Shown piece after piece: positions 8,420 through 17,251 of a stretch of DNA of 64,000 nt. The DNA comes from Chryseobacterium populi (GTDB lineage: Bacteria; Bacteroidota; Bacteroidia; Flavobacteriales; Weeksellaceae). The stretch lies in assembly GCF_000282115.1 (NCBI RefSeq), contig NZ_AKJY01000014.1, positions 248,001-312,000 on the forward strand. The letters run 5' to 3'. Both the position numbers and the translations under genes were made by a program. Each line of letters opens with the position of its first letter. The stretch's first letter is position 1. The notes beneath the pieces are model-generated. The model made no database searches, was not told the DNA's origin, and saw only the letters and a program-made list of their open reading frames with translations.

Positions 8420-8908
8420 TGCTTTTGTTTTTTAGTTAGAAAATCGTTTTGTTTCCTTTCTCCGAATTGGCTCGCTTTGCTTCGCTTAACATTTTTCAAA
8501 AGAAAAACAGGAAAAAAGAAAGCAGATATGGAATACGGGCAATGGGAAAAGCCAAAAGGAAACGGAATAAAGGATAGCCTGTGCTATGGCCCCGTGTTTA
8601 TGCCGTAGTCTTTTGGCGGGGATGTGCGCGGGCTGCACGTATTACCTTAGCTGCCTTTTTACCGGTTGCTTTGGAAAATTTTTATTATCTAATCTTAAAT
8701 CTGGATACAATGATTTTATGAGGAGAATGTATTGGAAGTCTTGTTGCAGGGAATTTAGAACCTATGATGTAGGTAGGATGGTATACAGATATATTTCTTT
8801 TTTCTTACGAGCTAAGAGACGAGAGGTCTGGAAATAGTGAGGATTATAAAAGTGGCTGTAAGACTCTGGTATTTTTGAATGCCTGTAATAGGAACTGTAA
8901 TAGTATAT

Positions 8909-8956
8909 GTACGTTTATTATAATACGTAGTTTTACGTATTCCTTTCTGTACGTAT
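8909..8956. repeat. Four spaced TACGTA-like motifs
   Basis: ACGT cores lie at 8911, 8925, 8935 and 8951, each with T before and three with A after (TACGTA core). They sit in a short AT-rich stretch between divergent operons and could be iterons or operators of an element regulator. Confidence 0.4.
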
Positions 8957-9050
8957 TTTAGAAGCAAAAATTAAATATATTCGATGTGTCGTTACACATG
9001 AACGGTTGACCCGGAGCACACCAGATACTATGAGGACCTAAATCACTATT

Positions 9051-9062
9051 GGCGAGCTCGCC
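9051..9062. promoter_or_regulatory. Perfect palindrome GGCGAGCTCGCC
   Basis: A 12-base palindrome lies 28 bases before the ATG of the next gene, where an operator could block its transcription or its RNA hairpin could mask initiation. No regulator is known. Confidence 0.35.
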
Positions 9063-9089
9063 GTTTTGTTAATCAATAAATCCCTTCAA

Positions 9090-10433
9090 ATGCAAATCAG
9101 AACAGGCCAATGGGCCATGCTACTTCTTTTTTTGATCTTTTTTCAGTATTGCTCGAAAAGTGATCATGCTGTTGTTTCAGAGCCGGTTCAGAAGAGTTCC
9201 ATAATCTCCTTAGCAAAAGCTAAAGAATGGACATTGGGTAATATTAATTCTGTGACCACTGCCCGCAGTAACACCACCGGTTTTATAGGTACGCCGTCAT
9301 GGAGCAGGATTGATCAGATTTATGTACCCGGTGGGCAGGGGATCTTAAAAATTGCCCTGGAGAAGTACAGGATTCCTTTTGGCTACCGGGATCTGCTCTT
9401 TCAGCAGCAGGATGATGGAATTGTTCGCAGTATCGTCCAGCAGGTCTGCGCGGATTCCGCCTACCTGTCTGGAAAAATCTTAGCAGAGCCGTTCTCTGGT
9501 CATGGAATCAGGCACTATATCCAAAATGCAGATTTTACCGGGGATATCATTTACTTTGACCCATTAGATAATCATTTTTTATATGGCTGGCGGTATAAAG
9601 AGGGCAAGCCTAAATTTCGATTAAAGCAGGCAGCATCTGCTCTGGCCCGTTCCGGAGGTGGCCCTATAGACAATGATGACACCGGTGATGATGATGGAGG
9701 AAGCAGCGATCCGGGATGGACTGGCACCGGTAATAATACCGACGGTTACACAATCGATGGCCCGGAAATTACAGCACCCGCGCCGCCCACACATAACCCC
9801 CCGCCTTATATTCCGCCCACCACAGATCCCGGTCCGGTTAATCCGCCGACAATTCCTGTTGGTGGGAGTGGAAATCAAGCCGGAGGTAACGGCGGTCCAA
9901 AAGAAGATCCCAAAGAAGGTGAGAGTTATGAAGATTCCGATGTTCAACCTGGCGCTATTCCATGTCCGACATCCTATAACTATATAAAACAAGGAAACTG
10001 GCAAACGGCGGTAATCATTGATTATTATTTCCAGTTCTTTGAAAGCAGTACAGGAGTAATGTATGATATTCAAATTGGGACTATGGAAACAGGTATGCCG
10101 GCTATTACCTATAATGGATCACTCATCCAGGCGAGTCAGGCACAGGCGATGTCAACCCAGGCCGCGCGGCTCGCAGAGTGGCAAGTAGCTACGGTAATTA
10201 ATGCTTATGTTTTGCTCAATCCCGGTACAACACCTGCGCAAATCAGAAATAATCCGACATATGCCGCCATGTTTAAATCAGTCTATGCCGAGGAACTGAA
10301 TAAATTTTTACGAGCAGACTACGATTATCGTCCTGATTCACATCCGGTGACTGTTTCGACTTCGCAGATGAACTTTGTTAACAAAAACATGGCACAATGG
10401 ATAAAACTGAAATTTGTAGGACGGGACTGCTAG
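9090..10433 (+). CDS. Exported hypothetical protein, possibly lipoprotein, with Pro-rich linker
   Basis: I start at the ATG at 9090; the frame is open from a TTG at 9066. The 447-residue product has a hydrophobic segment ending FFQYCSKSD, so Cys21 may be lipidated although the lipobox is poor. An N-terminal domain of about 180 residues is followed by an Asp/Gly/Pro-rich linker (about 190-280, DNDDTGDDDGG then repeated PP). The C-terminal domain contains PAITYNGSLIQASQ. I recognise no function. It is probably co-transcribed with the following hypothetical gene. Confidence 0.65.
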   Translation: MQIRTGQWAMLLLFLIFFQYCSKSDHAVVSEPVQKSSIISLAKAKEWTLGNINSVTTARSNTTGFIGTPSWSRIDQIYVPGGQGILKIALEKYRIPFGYRDLLFQQQDDGIVRSIVQQVCADSAYLSGKILAEPFSGHGIRHYIQNADFTGDIIYFDPLDNHFLYGWRYKEGKPKFRLKQAASALARSGGGPIDNDDTGDDDGGSSDPGWTGTGNNTDGYTIDGPEITAPAPPTHNPPPYIPPTTDPGPVNPPTIPVGGSGNQAGGNGGPKEDPKEGESYEDSDVQPGAIPCPTSYNYIKQGNWQTAVIIDYYFQFFESSTGVMYDIQIGTMETGMPAITYNGSLIQASQAQAMSTQAARLAEWQVATVINAYVLLNPGTTPAQIRNNPTYAAMFKSVYAEELNKFLRADYDYRPDSHPVTVSTSQMNFVNKNMAQWIKLKFVGRDC

Positions 10434-10495
10434 AATGAATTTTATAAGTTAAGTGATAACTGTTAACTTACAGTTCAGAATAGAATATTGTTAAA

Positions 10496-11029
10496 GTGAA
10501 CTCTATTAAAATGACTTTAAACTCTTTGGGTGTTGGAGGAATCCAATTGGGGGCATCTATTGATACCGTTACGCCAATGGCACCATTTAACTCGGATGAC
10601 CGAAAACTGTATTTGCCTGACCCAGGGCCGGAAGTTTGGTTCAGATATCTGGGAGATATAACGGAGATCAAGGGGGCTGAGGGTGGTATTTTCAGTGCCA
10701 GGTCTGTTTATTTTTCAATGGGTAATGATCGTATGATTAACAGGATCGTGATCCATCCGGATACTACTCATGATAAGCCGATAGAAGATATTCTAAAAGC
10801 CACCTATGGCCCAGGTTGGGTATCTTCCGGGGGAATGGGTAATCTGGGTGGTGTAAATACATATACCATGTATTTGTATAATTCAAGAGATAAGCGCAGC
10901 CAGATTTGTTATACTAAAACCACCAGTTCAGATTTTGGAATTGACGAGATTATTTTCAATTTGGTTGCTGATGCCCAAAATGTACTGAATTATAAATTGG
11001 TATTTCGTTCCTGGGCGCAGACGGAATAG
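10496..11029 (+). CDS. Hypothetical protein
   Basis: The frame opens with GTG at 10496; an ATG five codons in (10508) is an alternative. About 177 residues, no signal peptide, with repeated Gly and aromatic residues (LGVGGIQLGASIDTVTP; YGPGWVSSGGMGNLGG). The beginning resembles small cytosolic proteins that start with GxxLG. It follows the exported Pro-rich protein by 62 bases and ends before a strong terminator. An immunity or partner role is possible but not supported by any motif. Confidence 0.55.
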   Translation: MNSIKMTLNSLGVGGIQLGASIDTVTPMAPFNSDDRKLYLPDPGPEVWFRYLGDITEIKGAEGGIFSARSVYFSMGNDRMINRIVIHPDTTHDKPIEDILKATYGPGWVSSGGMGNLGGVNTYTMYLYNSRDKRSQICYTKTTSSDFGIDEIIFNLVADAQNVLNYKLVFRSWAQTE

Positions 11030-11047
11030 TTTTAATAGAATTGTTTT

Positions 11048-11092
11048 AAGGCTGGATGATACAACGAAATTTGTATCATCCAGCCTTTTTTG
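11048..11092 (+). terminator. Strong rho-independent terminator
   Basis: A perfect 17-base stem (11048-11064 with 11071-11087) with a 6-base loop is followed by a T tract. It ends the two-gene hypothetical operon. Confidence 0.85.
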
Positions 11093-11464
11093 CGGTTTTG
11101 CTATCAGAGATTGCTTGTAAAGAGCATATCAGTAAGTTTTGTAGACTTTAATTTCTATGTCTCTAAAAGTAGCAGCCGGCTATTTGAAATAGTACATACA
11201 CATTAAGGCCGGAGTTTTAATGATTTTATATCAATGTAAGTGGCTTATATATTGTAAAATACATATATTTGTTGTAATCTTACTCTTAATTTAAGAGGCA
11301 ATATTATCGTTTAAACTATATTGTCTTTAAGAACCTCTTTTGTATTAGAAACAGGAAGTTTATTATTCAGATTGCGTGCGTGTAGCAATGTTAACCATTG
11401 TAAAGATATAATTAATCCCGGTCATTCATTTCAATGAATTAGCCGTAGCAATATTCTTCTTAAG
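11093..11464. other. Intergenic leader before the ECF sigma gene
   Basis: No gene is visible in these 372 bases. A good -7 element (TATATTTG, 11264-11271) occurs about 195 bases before the sigma gene, without a well-spaced -33 element, so a long leader is possible. Confidence 0.4.
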
Positions 11465-11983
11465 ATGTTTGGTCTAAATCAACAGTATGAGGACTTCTAT
11501 AAAGAAGTTTTTGAAAAGTACAGTCAATTTATTTTTTCTCACATTATCAGTAAGGTGGGGAAGAGGGTTGATGCACTGGACATTGCTCAGAATGTTTTTG
11601 TTCATTTATGGCAATATAGAAAAGACCTGAAGTTTAAAAATGTTGAAGCCATCCTTTTAAAATCTTGCCGGCAAGAGATTTTTAAGTTTTATAAAGATCA
11701 GATAGGTAAGGGAATATCAGTCTCTATTGATGGGTTGGGAATTGAGATAGAGGATCATTCAGAACTGGATCTGGAGGAAAAACTGGAAAAAGAACGTAAA
11801 CTGAATGCCATTTATGAAGCTCTTAACTTGATCCCAATTGAAAGAAAGAAAATATTCCTACTGAATAAAATAGAAGGAAAAACAAGGAAGGAAATTGCAA
11901 TGGAGTTGAATATGTCAAAATCGGCCATTGGAAACCAGATTGACAAAACGATGCAATTCCTGATCGGTAAATTACGAAGATAG
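11465..11983 (+). CDS. ECF RNA polymerase sigma factor, FecI-like
   Basis: The 172-residue product has region 2 (ALDIAQNVFVHLWQYRKDL, about 40-58) and region 4 with a helix-turn-helix (KTRKEIAMELNMSKSAIGNQ). This is the compact layout of Bacteroidota ECF factors that pair with FecR anti-sigma proteins and SusC-type transporters. It should direct RNA polymerase to the uptake locus to its right when the transporter signals. Its FecR partner lies unusually far off, at 13153, with a GNAT-like gene and a decayed gene between. Confidence 0.9.
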   Translation: MFGLNQQYEDFYKEVFEKYSQFIFSHIISKVGKRVDALDIAQNVFVHLWQYRKDLKFKNVEAILLKSCRQEIFKFYKDQIGKGISVSIDGLGIEIEDHSELDLEEKLEKERKLNAIYEALNLIPIERKKIFLLNKIEGKTRKEIAMELNMSKSAIGNQIDKTMQFLIGKLRR

Positions 11984-12050
11984 CTGTAGGATTAAGGATA
12001 GATTCAATAGTAAGTCTTGAAGTGATATTCCTTTTTGATATGGAGCATAG

Positions 12051-12476
12051 ATGACAGATAAATACGATACTATTTTAGAGATCCTGCATGATTATATATG
12101 CAATCGTTTTGGATATAGAAGACCTGATATAGATTTTGGTCTGAACAGGAACATCATTTGGATGGACCGTAAGAAAGTAGATTTTTATCTTCGTTTTTTT
12201 GAAGGTTTACCGCATCGAAAAATACCTACTATTGTCATTGCCAGATTATTTTTTCATGATACAAGAGCTGGACACGGATCTGATTTCTTAATGCTCATTA
12301 CCCGTATAGCGGTTCAATTTGGATATGAATTTATTGAGCTGGAATGCTGTAATGAAAATGCAAAGGCGTTTGGAGAAAAATTGGGTTTTGACTTTGATAG
12401 CACAGGTCAAAATTGCTGCATTTCGGTCAGTGCGCTGGCTCAGAATTTTAAAGAAAAGGGAATTGTTGCTTCATAA
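12051..12476 (+). CDS. GNAT-like acetyltransferase
   Basis: The 141-residue soluble product has the tail of a GNAT fold. A loop HDTRAGHGSDFL fits the acetyl-CoA pyrophosphate loop and FIELECCNENAKAFGEKLGF fits the strand-helix that ends the fold. The N-terminal part is shorter than usual, so the donor or acceptor site may be altered. It sits between the ECF sigma gene and its FecR, which is not a usual place and may reflect a later insertion. The substrate is unknown. Confidence 0.6.
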   Translation: MTDKYDTILEILHDYICNRFGYRRPDIDFGLNRNIIWMDRKKVDFYLRFFEGLPHRKIPTIVIARLFFHDTRAGHGSDFLMLITRIAVQFGYEFIELECCNENAKAFGEKLGFDFDSTGQNCCISVSALAQNFKEKGIVAS

Positions 12477-12530
12477 GGAAAAAAATCTTTCATTCTTGCG
12501 CATGTGCTTTTTGTATTGTGCCATTGATTT

Positions 12531-12973
12531 TTATTTGAGTTTTGTATTCAACTGCTTAATATCCTTCTTTAGTTCCAGGTACATATCTTTAATGCTCATC
12601 GTATCAACGGAGCTTTGTTTTTTATATCCTTCTGGTAATGTTCCTAAAGAATACTTCCATATTTCGACAACCGAAGTGAAGGGTATTTCATAGGAATCAT
12701 ACAGAGAATTATCGGCGCTTACGGTTAATGAGTTTTCTTTAAATCCCGGATAGTTTGAAAGCATATCCATTTCAGGGAGGCGGCTGTTATTTACTGTTGG
12801 GAACCGTTGAAGTAGATTTTCATTTCCCTACCAGTACGATTTTGAAAATGACAAAAATGCCGATGTTCCCCGATCCCCGATATGCCTATGATAAAGACAA
12901 ACAGTATGATGTTCACCGGCAGATTAAAGAAGATGTGAGCATGACCCATCGCCAGCCTTATCCACAGCAGCAC
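12531..12973 (-). pseudogene. Decayed gene, probable membrane or exported protein
   Basis: On the minus strand one frame (12973 to 12791) gives a hydrophobic segment, NIILFVFIIGISGIGEHRHF, and then stops. A second frame continues from about 12815 and becomes the 79-residue frame 12770-12531, which includes SLGTLPEGYKKQ. The two pieces read like one gene broken by a frameshift. I recognise no family. The remnant is opposite in strand to the sigma-FecR genes that flank it. Confidence 0.35.
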
Positions 12974-13083
12974 GAAATAGGAATACCGAGGAATAAAATG
13001 AAGTAATGTTGAGAAAATTGTAGCGCACTAATGAATCATAGTTTTGTTAAATATTCATAAAATTGGTTAAAAAATATTAAAAT

Positions 13084-13108
13084 CACCTCTTGGGGGGTGT
13101 TTTTTTTT
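13084..13108 (+). terminator. Terminator-like hairpin ahead of fecR
   Basis: CACCTC pairs with GGGGTG (one G-U) over a 4-base loop and is followed by nine T residues. It lies about 45 bases before the FecR start and would isolate FecR from upstream transcription or act as an attenuator. Confidence 0.55.
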
Positions 13109-13152
13109 GCTTTTTGAACTATACCATAATAGAGATCTAATTCTCTCTACTT

Positions 13153-14007
13153 ATGAAAGAAAAAGAAACAAAAGACCAGGAAAAAAATAATGAGTTAACC
13201 CCTGAAGAGTTCAAAGAGATGTGGAACAAAGTTTCCTCACAGATCCAGGTCAAAGAACGAAAGAAAAAGGTAAAGCTGATAAGCGCTCTAGCTGTGGTAG
13301 TTTTACTTGGTCTATTAAGTATAGTAGGCTATAACCGGGTAATTCGCCCGGATGTATATATGGCGGAGCGAACCCCAATTGATCTGGAACTTAAAGACGG
13401 TACAAAGGTGAGGCTTCTTGAAGGTGGAAAGCTTTCGGTGGAAAAATCCTTCCCAGCAGAAGTACGGGAGGTTCGTTTAGATGGTAACGCCATATTTAAC
13501 GTTACAAAATCCATGAATCATCCATTTATAGTGCACGCCAATAGGTACCAAACAAAAGTGCTCGGAACTGTTTTTAAAATCACACAGGCAAATAAAGACT
13601 TCAAGGTTGACCTCTATGAAGGGGAGGTGGCCATTGCAAAAAACGGTGATACAGATGGGGTCTATTTACTCCATCCGCAGGAAACATTTAACAATTATGG
13701 TAATGTAAAAGTGGTTGCAATAAGTTCTATGGTAAAAGACCCTGCAAATAAGGTGGAACAAAGGAAAGAAAAATCAGGAGGCTCAATCCGTCTTCAATTT
13801 AACGGCTGCCGGTTAAAGGATGCCCTTTTGGTCGTTGAAAACACCTATGATGTGCAAATCAATTTTCCTGGCAGTTATGGAGAAAAAATGATTTCAATTG
13901 ATTTAACCGGAATGCCTGTAGAGGCAGTACTTCAAAATATGGCACTGTCACTGGGCTTACAATTAAAATTTAATGCAAATGATCAAATATATCAACTGGA
14001 AAAGTAG
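13153..14007 (+). CDS. FecR family anti-sigma factor
   Basis: The 284-residue protein has a charged cytoplasmic head (1-38) that would hold the sigma factor and one membrane segment (about 41-60, ISALAVVVLLGLLSIVGY). The periplasmic FecR domain (about 75-170, IDLELKDGTKVRLLEGGKLS) is followed by a DUF4974-type C-terminal domain (about 215-284). It senses the STN domain of the SusC partner and releases the ECF factor. It lies upstream of susC, as is usual for this system. Confidence 0.9.
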   Translation: MKEKETKDQEKNNELTPEEFKEMWNKVSSQIQVKERKKKVKLISALAVVVLLGLLSIVGYNRVIRPDVYMAERTPIDLELKDGTKVRLLEGGKLSVEKSFPAEVREVRLDGNAIFNVTKSMNHPFIVHANRYQTKVLGTVFKITQANKDFKVDLYEGEVAIAKNGDTDGVYLLHPQETFNNYGNVKVVAISSMVKDPANKVEQRKEKSGGSIRLQFNGCRLKDALLVVENTYDVQINFPGSYGEKMISIDLTGMPVEAVLQNMALSLGLQLKFNANDQIYQLEK

Positions 14008-14067
14008 GATCTGGCAGATGCTTTCTCTTACGATCATTGCGGGAACCTGAAAGTGTGAAAATATAAA

Positions 14068-14089
14068 GACCGGCAGTGGAGTGCCGGTC
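14068..14089 (+). promoter_or_regulatory. Hairpin in the fecR-susC gap
   Basis: A perfect 8-base stem GACCGGCA/TGCCGGTC with a 6-base loop and no T tract stands 52 bases before the susC ATG. It may be an RNA processing or stability element that sets susC apart from fecR. Confidence 0.4.
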
Positions 14090-14141
14090 CGGAAAAACTA
14101 ATAACATTAACGGAGTCATTAATTTTTAACAATGCAAAAAT

Positions 14142-17100
14142 ATGAAAAATGTTTTTGGCTGCCTGGCGGCATTATACCTTATGGTTTTTTCAGCCCTTAA
14201 TGCTCAGCAGCAAAAGGTTTCCGGTATAAGGGTTACCTATCAGGCCGGAAAAACAACTGCCGGGGAGGCAGTGCGCAGGTTCTTTAAAAAGAATCGGATA
14301 CAACATGTGTACCAGGAAGATTCCCTGAACAAATACAATATAGAAGGGATAAAATGTACTGATGAAGTGGCGGTGAGCTGTCTTCAGAAAATCCTTAAGG
14401 GACTTCCTTTTGAAGTTTTTACCAGTGATGATAAGGTCATTATCATTAGGTATAAGGAATCTAAAAACTCAATTGGGTTTTCGCAATCATTAGAGAATGG
14501 AACCGAAAGGGATACGATAAAAAGCACTTTACCCTTTCCTGAAAAAGAAGGAAAGATAGATGAGGTCATTTTGAATGGCGGGTATTACTCAGTTCAGGAT
14601 AACGAAAGGACAGGGAGCATTGCGAAAGTCGCAGCTAAGGAGATCGGAAATCAACCGGTGAATAATGTGCTTTCCGCTATACAGGGAAGAGTGTCCGGGG
14701 TAAACATTATCCAGAGTTCGGGGCTTCCTGGTGGTGGATACGATATCCAGATCAGGGGAAGAAACAGCCTGCGTAGTATCACCAATAGTGAAATAGATGG
14801 GAATCAGCCTTTGTATGTAGTGGACGGAGTACCTATCGGTGGGAAAATGGCTTCCCCTTACTCCGGGGTGGTATTGCCGGGAGGAAGTATTAATCCACTC
14901 AACAGCATTAATCCTAATGATATAGAAAGTATAGAGATACTGAAAGATGCTGATGCCACTGCTATTTACGGTTCCCGGGGGGCTAACGGAGTTGTGCTTA
15001 TTACTACAAAAAAAGGTAGATCAGGCAAGCTGGGGCTTAATTTCACGAGTTCTTATGCGTTAAGTAATTCCCTGTCGAACTTAAAGTTAATGAATACTGA
15101 GCAGTATTTGGCAGTGCGTAGGCAAGCTTTTGCCAATGACGGGATCAGTAATTATCCTGCAACGGCATATGATGTTAATGGCGTTTGGGATCAGCAGCAC
15201 TATACCGACTGGCCTAAAAAGCTAATCGGGAATACGGCAACTTCCTCGAACAGCCAACTTTCATTAAGTGGAGGCAGTAACACTACTACATTCTTATTAA
15301 GTGTAGGGCATAATGAACAGACTACCGTATTCATGGAGGATTTTAAATACCTGAGTAACACTATTTCCAGTAGTGTATCCCATCGTTCTGAAGATAAACG
15401 TTTCCAGATGACTTTATCCAATATGTTCTCAGTACAGAAAAATAATGTTCTGAGAACCGATATGACCAGGCAGGCTCATTTGCTTTCCCCTAATGCCCCG
15501 AAATTGTATTTGGAAGATGGAAACCTGAACTGGGAGAATAATACATTTAGTAATCCGGCAGCATTGTTTAACAGTACCTATTCCAATGAGGGAAAACAAC
15601 TGCTCATTAACCTTAATACCGGGTATGAGATTATGCCGCGACTACATATTAAGCTCAATGGAGGAATCAACTACCAGGATTTTGAAGAAATGGCGCTTCA
15701 ACCTAATACGATGTACAATCCGGCCCTTGCATTAGGGCAGTCCAGCGCTACCTCCAGGGCTTCCAGAAGTAATCAGGATCGGTTTTCGTTTATTGTGGAG
15801 CCACAGCTTAACTGGACCTATAAAAAAAATAGCCACGAGCTGGATGTGCTTTTAGGAGGGACTTTCCAAAGCGAGGTAAATAATCAGGGAACAATGACCG
15901 GAATAGGATTTGAAAGCAACCTATTTATAGAGAATATTGGTGCGGCCCAGACTAAAATCATATCCGACCAGCTTCGTTCCGAGTATCGGTATGCAGCTAT
16001 ATTCGGAAGATTAAATTACCAATATAAGGGCCGGTATATTATTAATTTTACCGGCAGAAGGGATGGCAGCAGCCGTTTCGGGCCTAATAACCGGTTTGCG
16101 AATTTCGGAGCAGTAGGTGCTGCCTGGTTGTTTTCCAAAGAAGGTTTCTTTGCTTCTGAGGAGTGGCTGAACTTTGGAAAACTTCGTGGAAGTTATGGTA
16201 CGGCAGGGAGTGATAATATCGGAGACTACCAGTACCTTGATACCTATATTGTTTCTTCTTCTATTTACAATGGTGTCACGGGCCTGTTACCTTCTCGCCT
16301 TTATAATCCTGATTACAGTTGGGAGAAAACCCGGAAACTTGAAATGGCTTTAGAACTGGGGCTATTAAAAAACAGGGTTAATATAAGTGCGGCATGGTAC
16401 AGGAACCGTTCCTCGAATCAATTGGTGGGTTACCAATTGCCTGCGGTAACAGGTTTTCCAACGGTGCTTGCGAACCTGGATGCTATGGTTCAGAATACAG
16501 GCTGGGAGTTTGAAGCTAATGCCCGTCCTTTCACCGGAGGTACCTTTAAATGGGAAACAGGGTTTAACATCAGTTTTCCCAGAAATAAGCTGATTTCTTT
16601 TCCCGGGCTTGAAGGCTCTACCTATGCCAACCAATATGAGATTGGGCAGCCTACCTCTATGATCAAAGTCTATCATCTGGAAGGTATCAATCCTTTGACC
16701 GGACAGTACCAGTTTACCGACTACAATGGGGATGGCAAGATCTCTTCTCCGGATGATAATAAGGTGGTAGAAAATATCGGAGTACGATATTTTGGAGGCT
16801 GGAATAATACGTTTCGTTATAAAAACTGGGATTTTTCCTTTCTTATCCAGTTTGTGAAACAGCGAAGCAGGAATTACAATAACATCATGCCAAGCCCCGG
16901 CAGTATGAATAACCTGCCTGTAGAAGCATTAAATGTATGGTCGCCTGAAAACCCCGGAGGTTTTTACATGCCATACCACGCCGGTGTCAACACCTCACAT
17001 AACTTATTTCAAAACAGTGATGCTGCTATTTCTGATGCCTCATTCATCCGCCTTAAAAATGTACAGCTGGGATACCGCATCCCTTTGAAAAATAGCCTTT

Positions 17101-17240
17101 TTAAAGAAGTAAAGCTTTATTTCCAGGGCCAGAACCTTGTGACCTGGACCAGGTATTTTGGTCTTGACCCGGAGTTTTTATTTATGGGCTTTCTGCCTCC
17201 GCTAAGAACCTTTGCCTTTGGTGCAGAGTTTAACCTTTAA
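14142..17240 (+). CDS. SusC/RagA-type TonB-dependent outer membrane transporter with STN signalling domain
   Basis: The 1032-residue protein has a signal peptide (about 1-21), an STN domain (about 25-105) that talks to FecR, and a plug (about 145-290) with LYVVDGVPIGG and SIEILKDADATAIYGSRGAN. A 22-strand type barrel follows, ending in a Phe-rich strand (TFAFGAEFNL). The usual carboxypeptidase-like domain between signal and plug is absent and the STN domain leads into the plug by a short linker. It imports a large oligomeric substrate with the SusD lipoprotein as lid. The peptidase encoded next suggests peptides rather than glycans. Confidence 0.95.
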   Translation: MKNVFGCLAALYLMVFSALNAQQQKVSGIRVTYQAGKTTAGEAVRRFFKKNRIQHVYQEDSLNKYNIEGIKCTDEVAVSCLQKILKGLPFEVFTSDDKVIIIRYKESKNSIGFSQSLENGTERDTIKSTLPFPEKEGKIDEVILNGGYYSVQDNERTGSIAKVAAKEIGNQPVNNVLSAIQGRVSGVNIIQSSGLPGGGYDIQIRGRNSLRSITNSEIDGNQPLYVVDGVPIGGKMASPYSGVVLPGGSINPLNSINPNDIESIEILKDADATAIYGSRGANGVVLITTKKGRSGKLGLNFTSSYALSNSLSNLKLMNTEQYLAVRRQAFANDGISNYPATAYDVNGVWDQQHYTDWPKKLIGNTATSSNSQLSLSGGSNTTTFLLSVGHNEQTTVFMEDFKYLSNTISSSVSHRSEDKRFQMTLSNMFSVQKNNVLRTDMTRQAHLLSPNAPKLYLEDGNLNWENNTFSNPAALFNSTYSNEGKQLLINLNTGYEIMPRLHIKLNGGINYQDFEEMALQPNTMYNPALALGQSSATSRASRSNQDRFSFIVEPQLNWTYKKNSHELDVLLGGTFQSEVNNQGTMTGIGFESNLFIENIGAAQTKIISDQLRSEYRYAAIFGRLNYQYKGRYIINFTGRRDGSSRFGPNNRFANFGAVGAAWLFSKEGFFASEEWLNFGKLRGSYGTAGSDNIGDYQYLDTYIVSSSIYNGVTGLLPSRLYNPDYSWEKTRKLEMALELGLLKNRVNISAAWYRNRSSNQLVGYQLPAVTGFPTVLANLDAMVQNTGWEFEANARPFTGGTFKWETGFNISFPRNKLISFPGLEGSTYANQYEIGQPTSMIKVYHLEGINPLTGQYQFTDYNGDGKISSPDDNKVVENIGVRYFGGWNNTFRYKNWDFSFLIQFVKQRSRNYNNIMPSPGSMNNLPVEALNVWSPENPGGFYMPYHAGVNTSHNLFQNSDAAISDASFIRLKNVQLGYRIPLKNSLFKEVKLYFQGQNLVTWTRYFGLDPEFLFMGFLPPLRTFAFGAEFNL

Positions 17241-17251
17241 TATTACAAGCT

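Larger units (their letters stand above)
8420..9089. other. Gene-free gap of 0.67 kb with ACGT repeats
   Basis: I see no credible gene. Two short frames on the plus strand lack family matches and good starts. The right half is AT-rich and holds four spaced ACGT cores (8911-8954) and a 12-base perfect palindrome (9051-9062). It separates the leftward SSB-PRTRC operon from rightward cargo genes, so it should contain divergent promoters. Confidence 0.5.

Noticed and set aside
8366-8837. Two short plus-strand frames after the SSB gene
   Set aside because: The first overlaps the ssb gene antisense; both have odd composition and no credible start or homology.
9621-10073. 150-codon frame opposite the exported Pro-rich protein
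   Set aside because: It is a shadow of the repetitive Pro/Gly linker, rich in Ile, Arg and Gly without gene-like structure.
12755-13006. Plus-strand frame between GNAT and FecR genes
   Set aside because: It is antisense to the decayed minus-strand gene and has no recognisable start or family; the minus-strand reading gives a better membrane segment.
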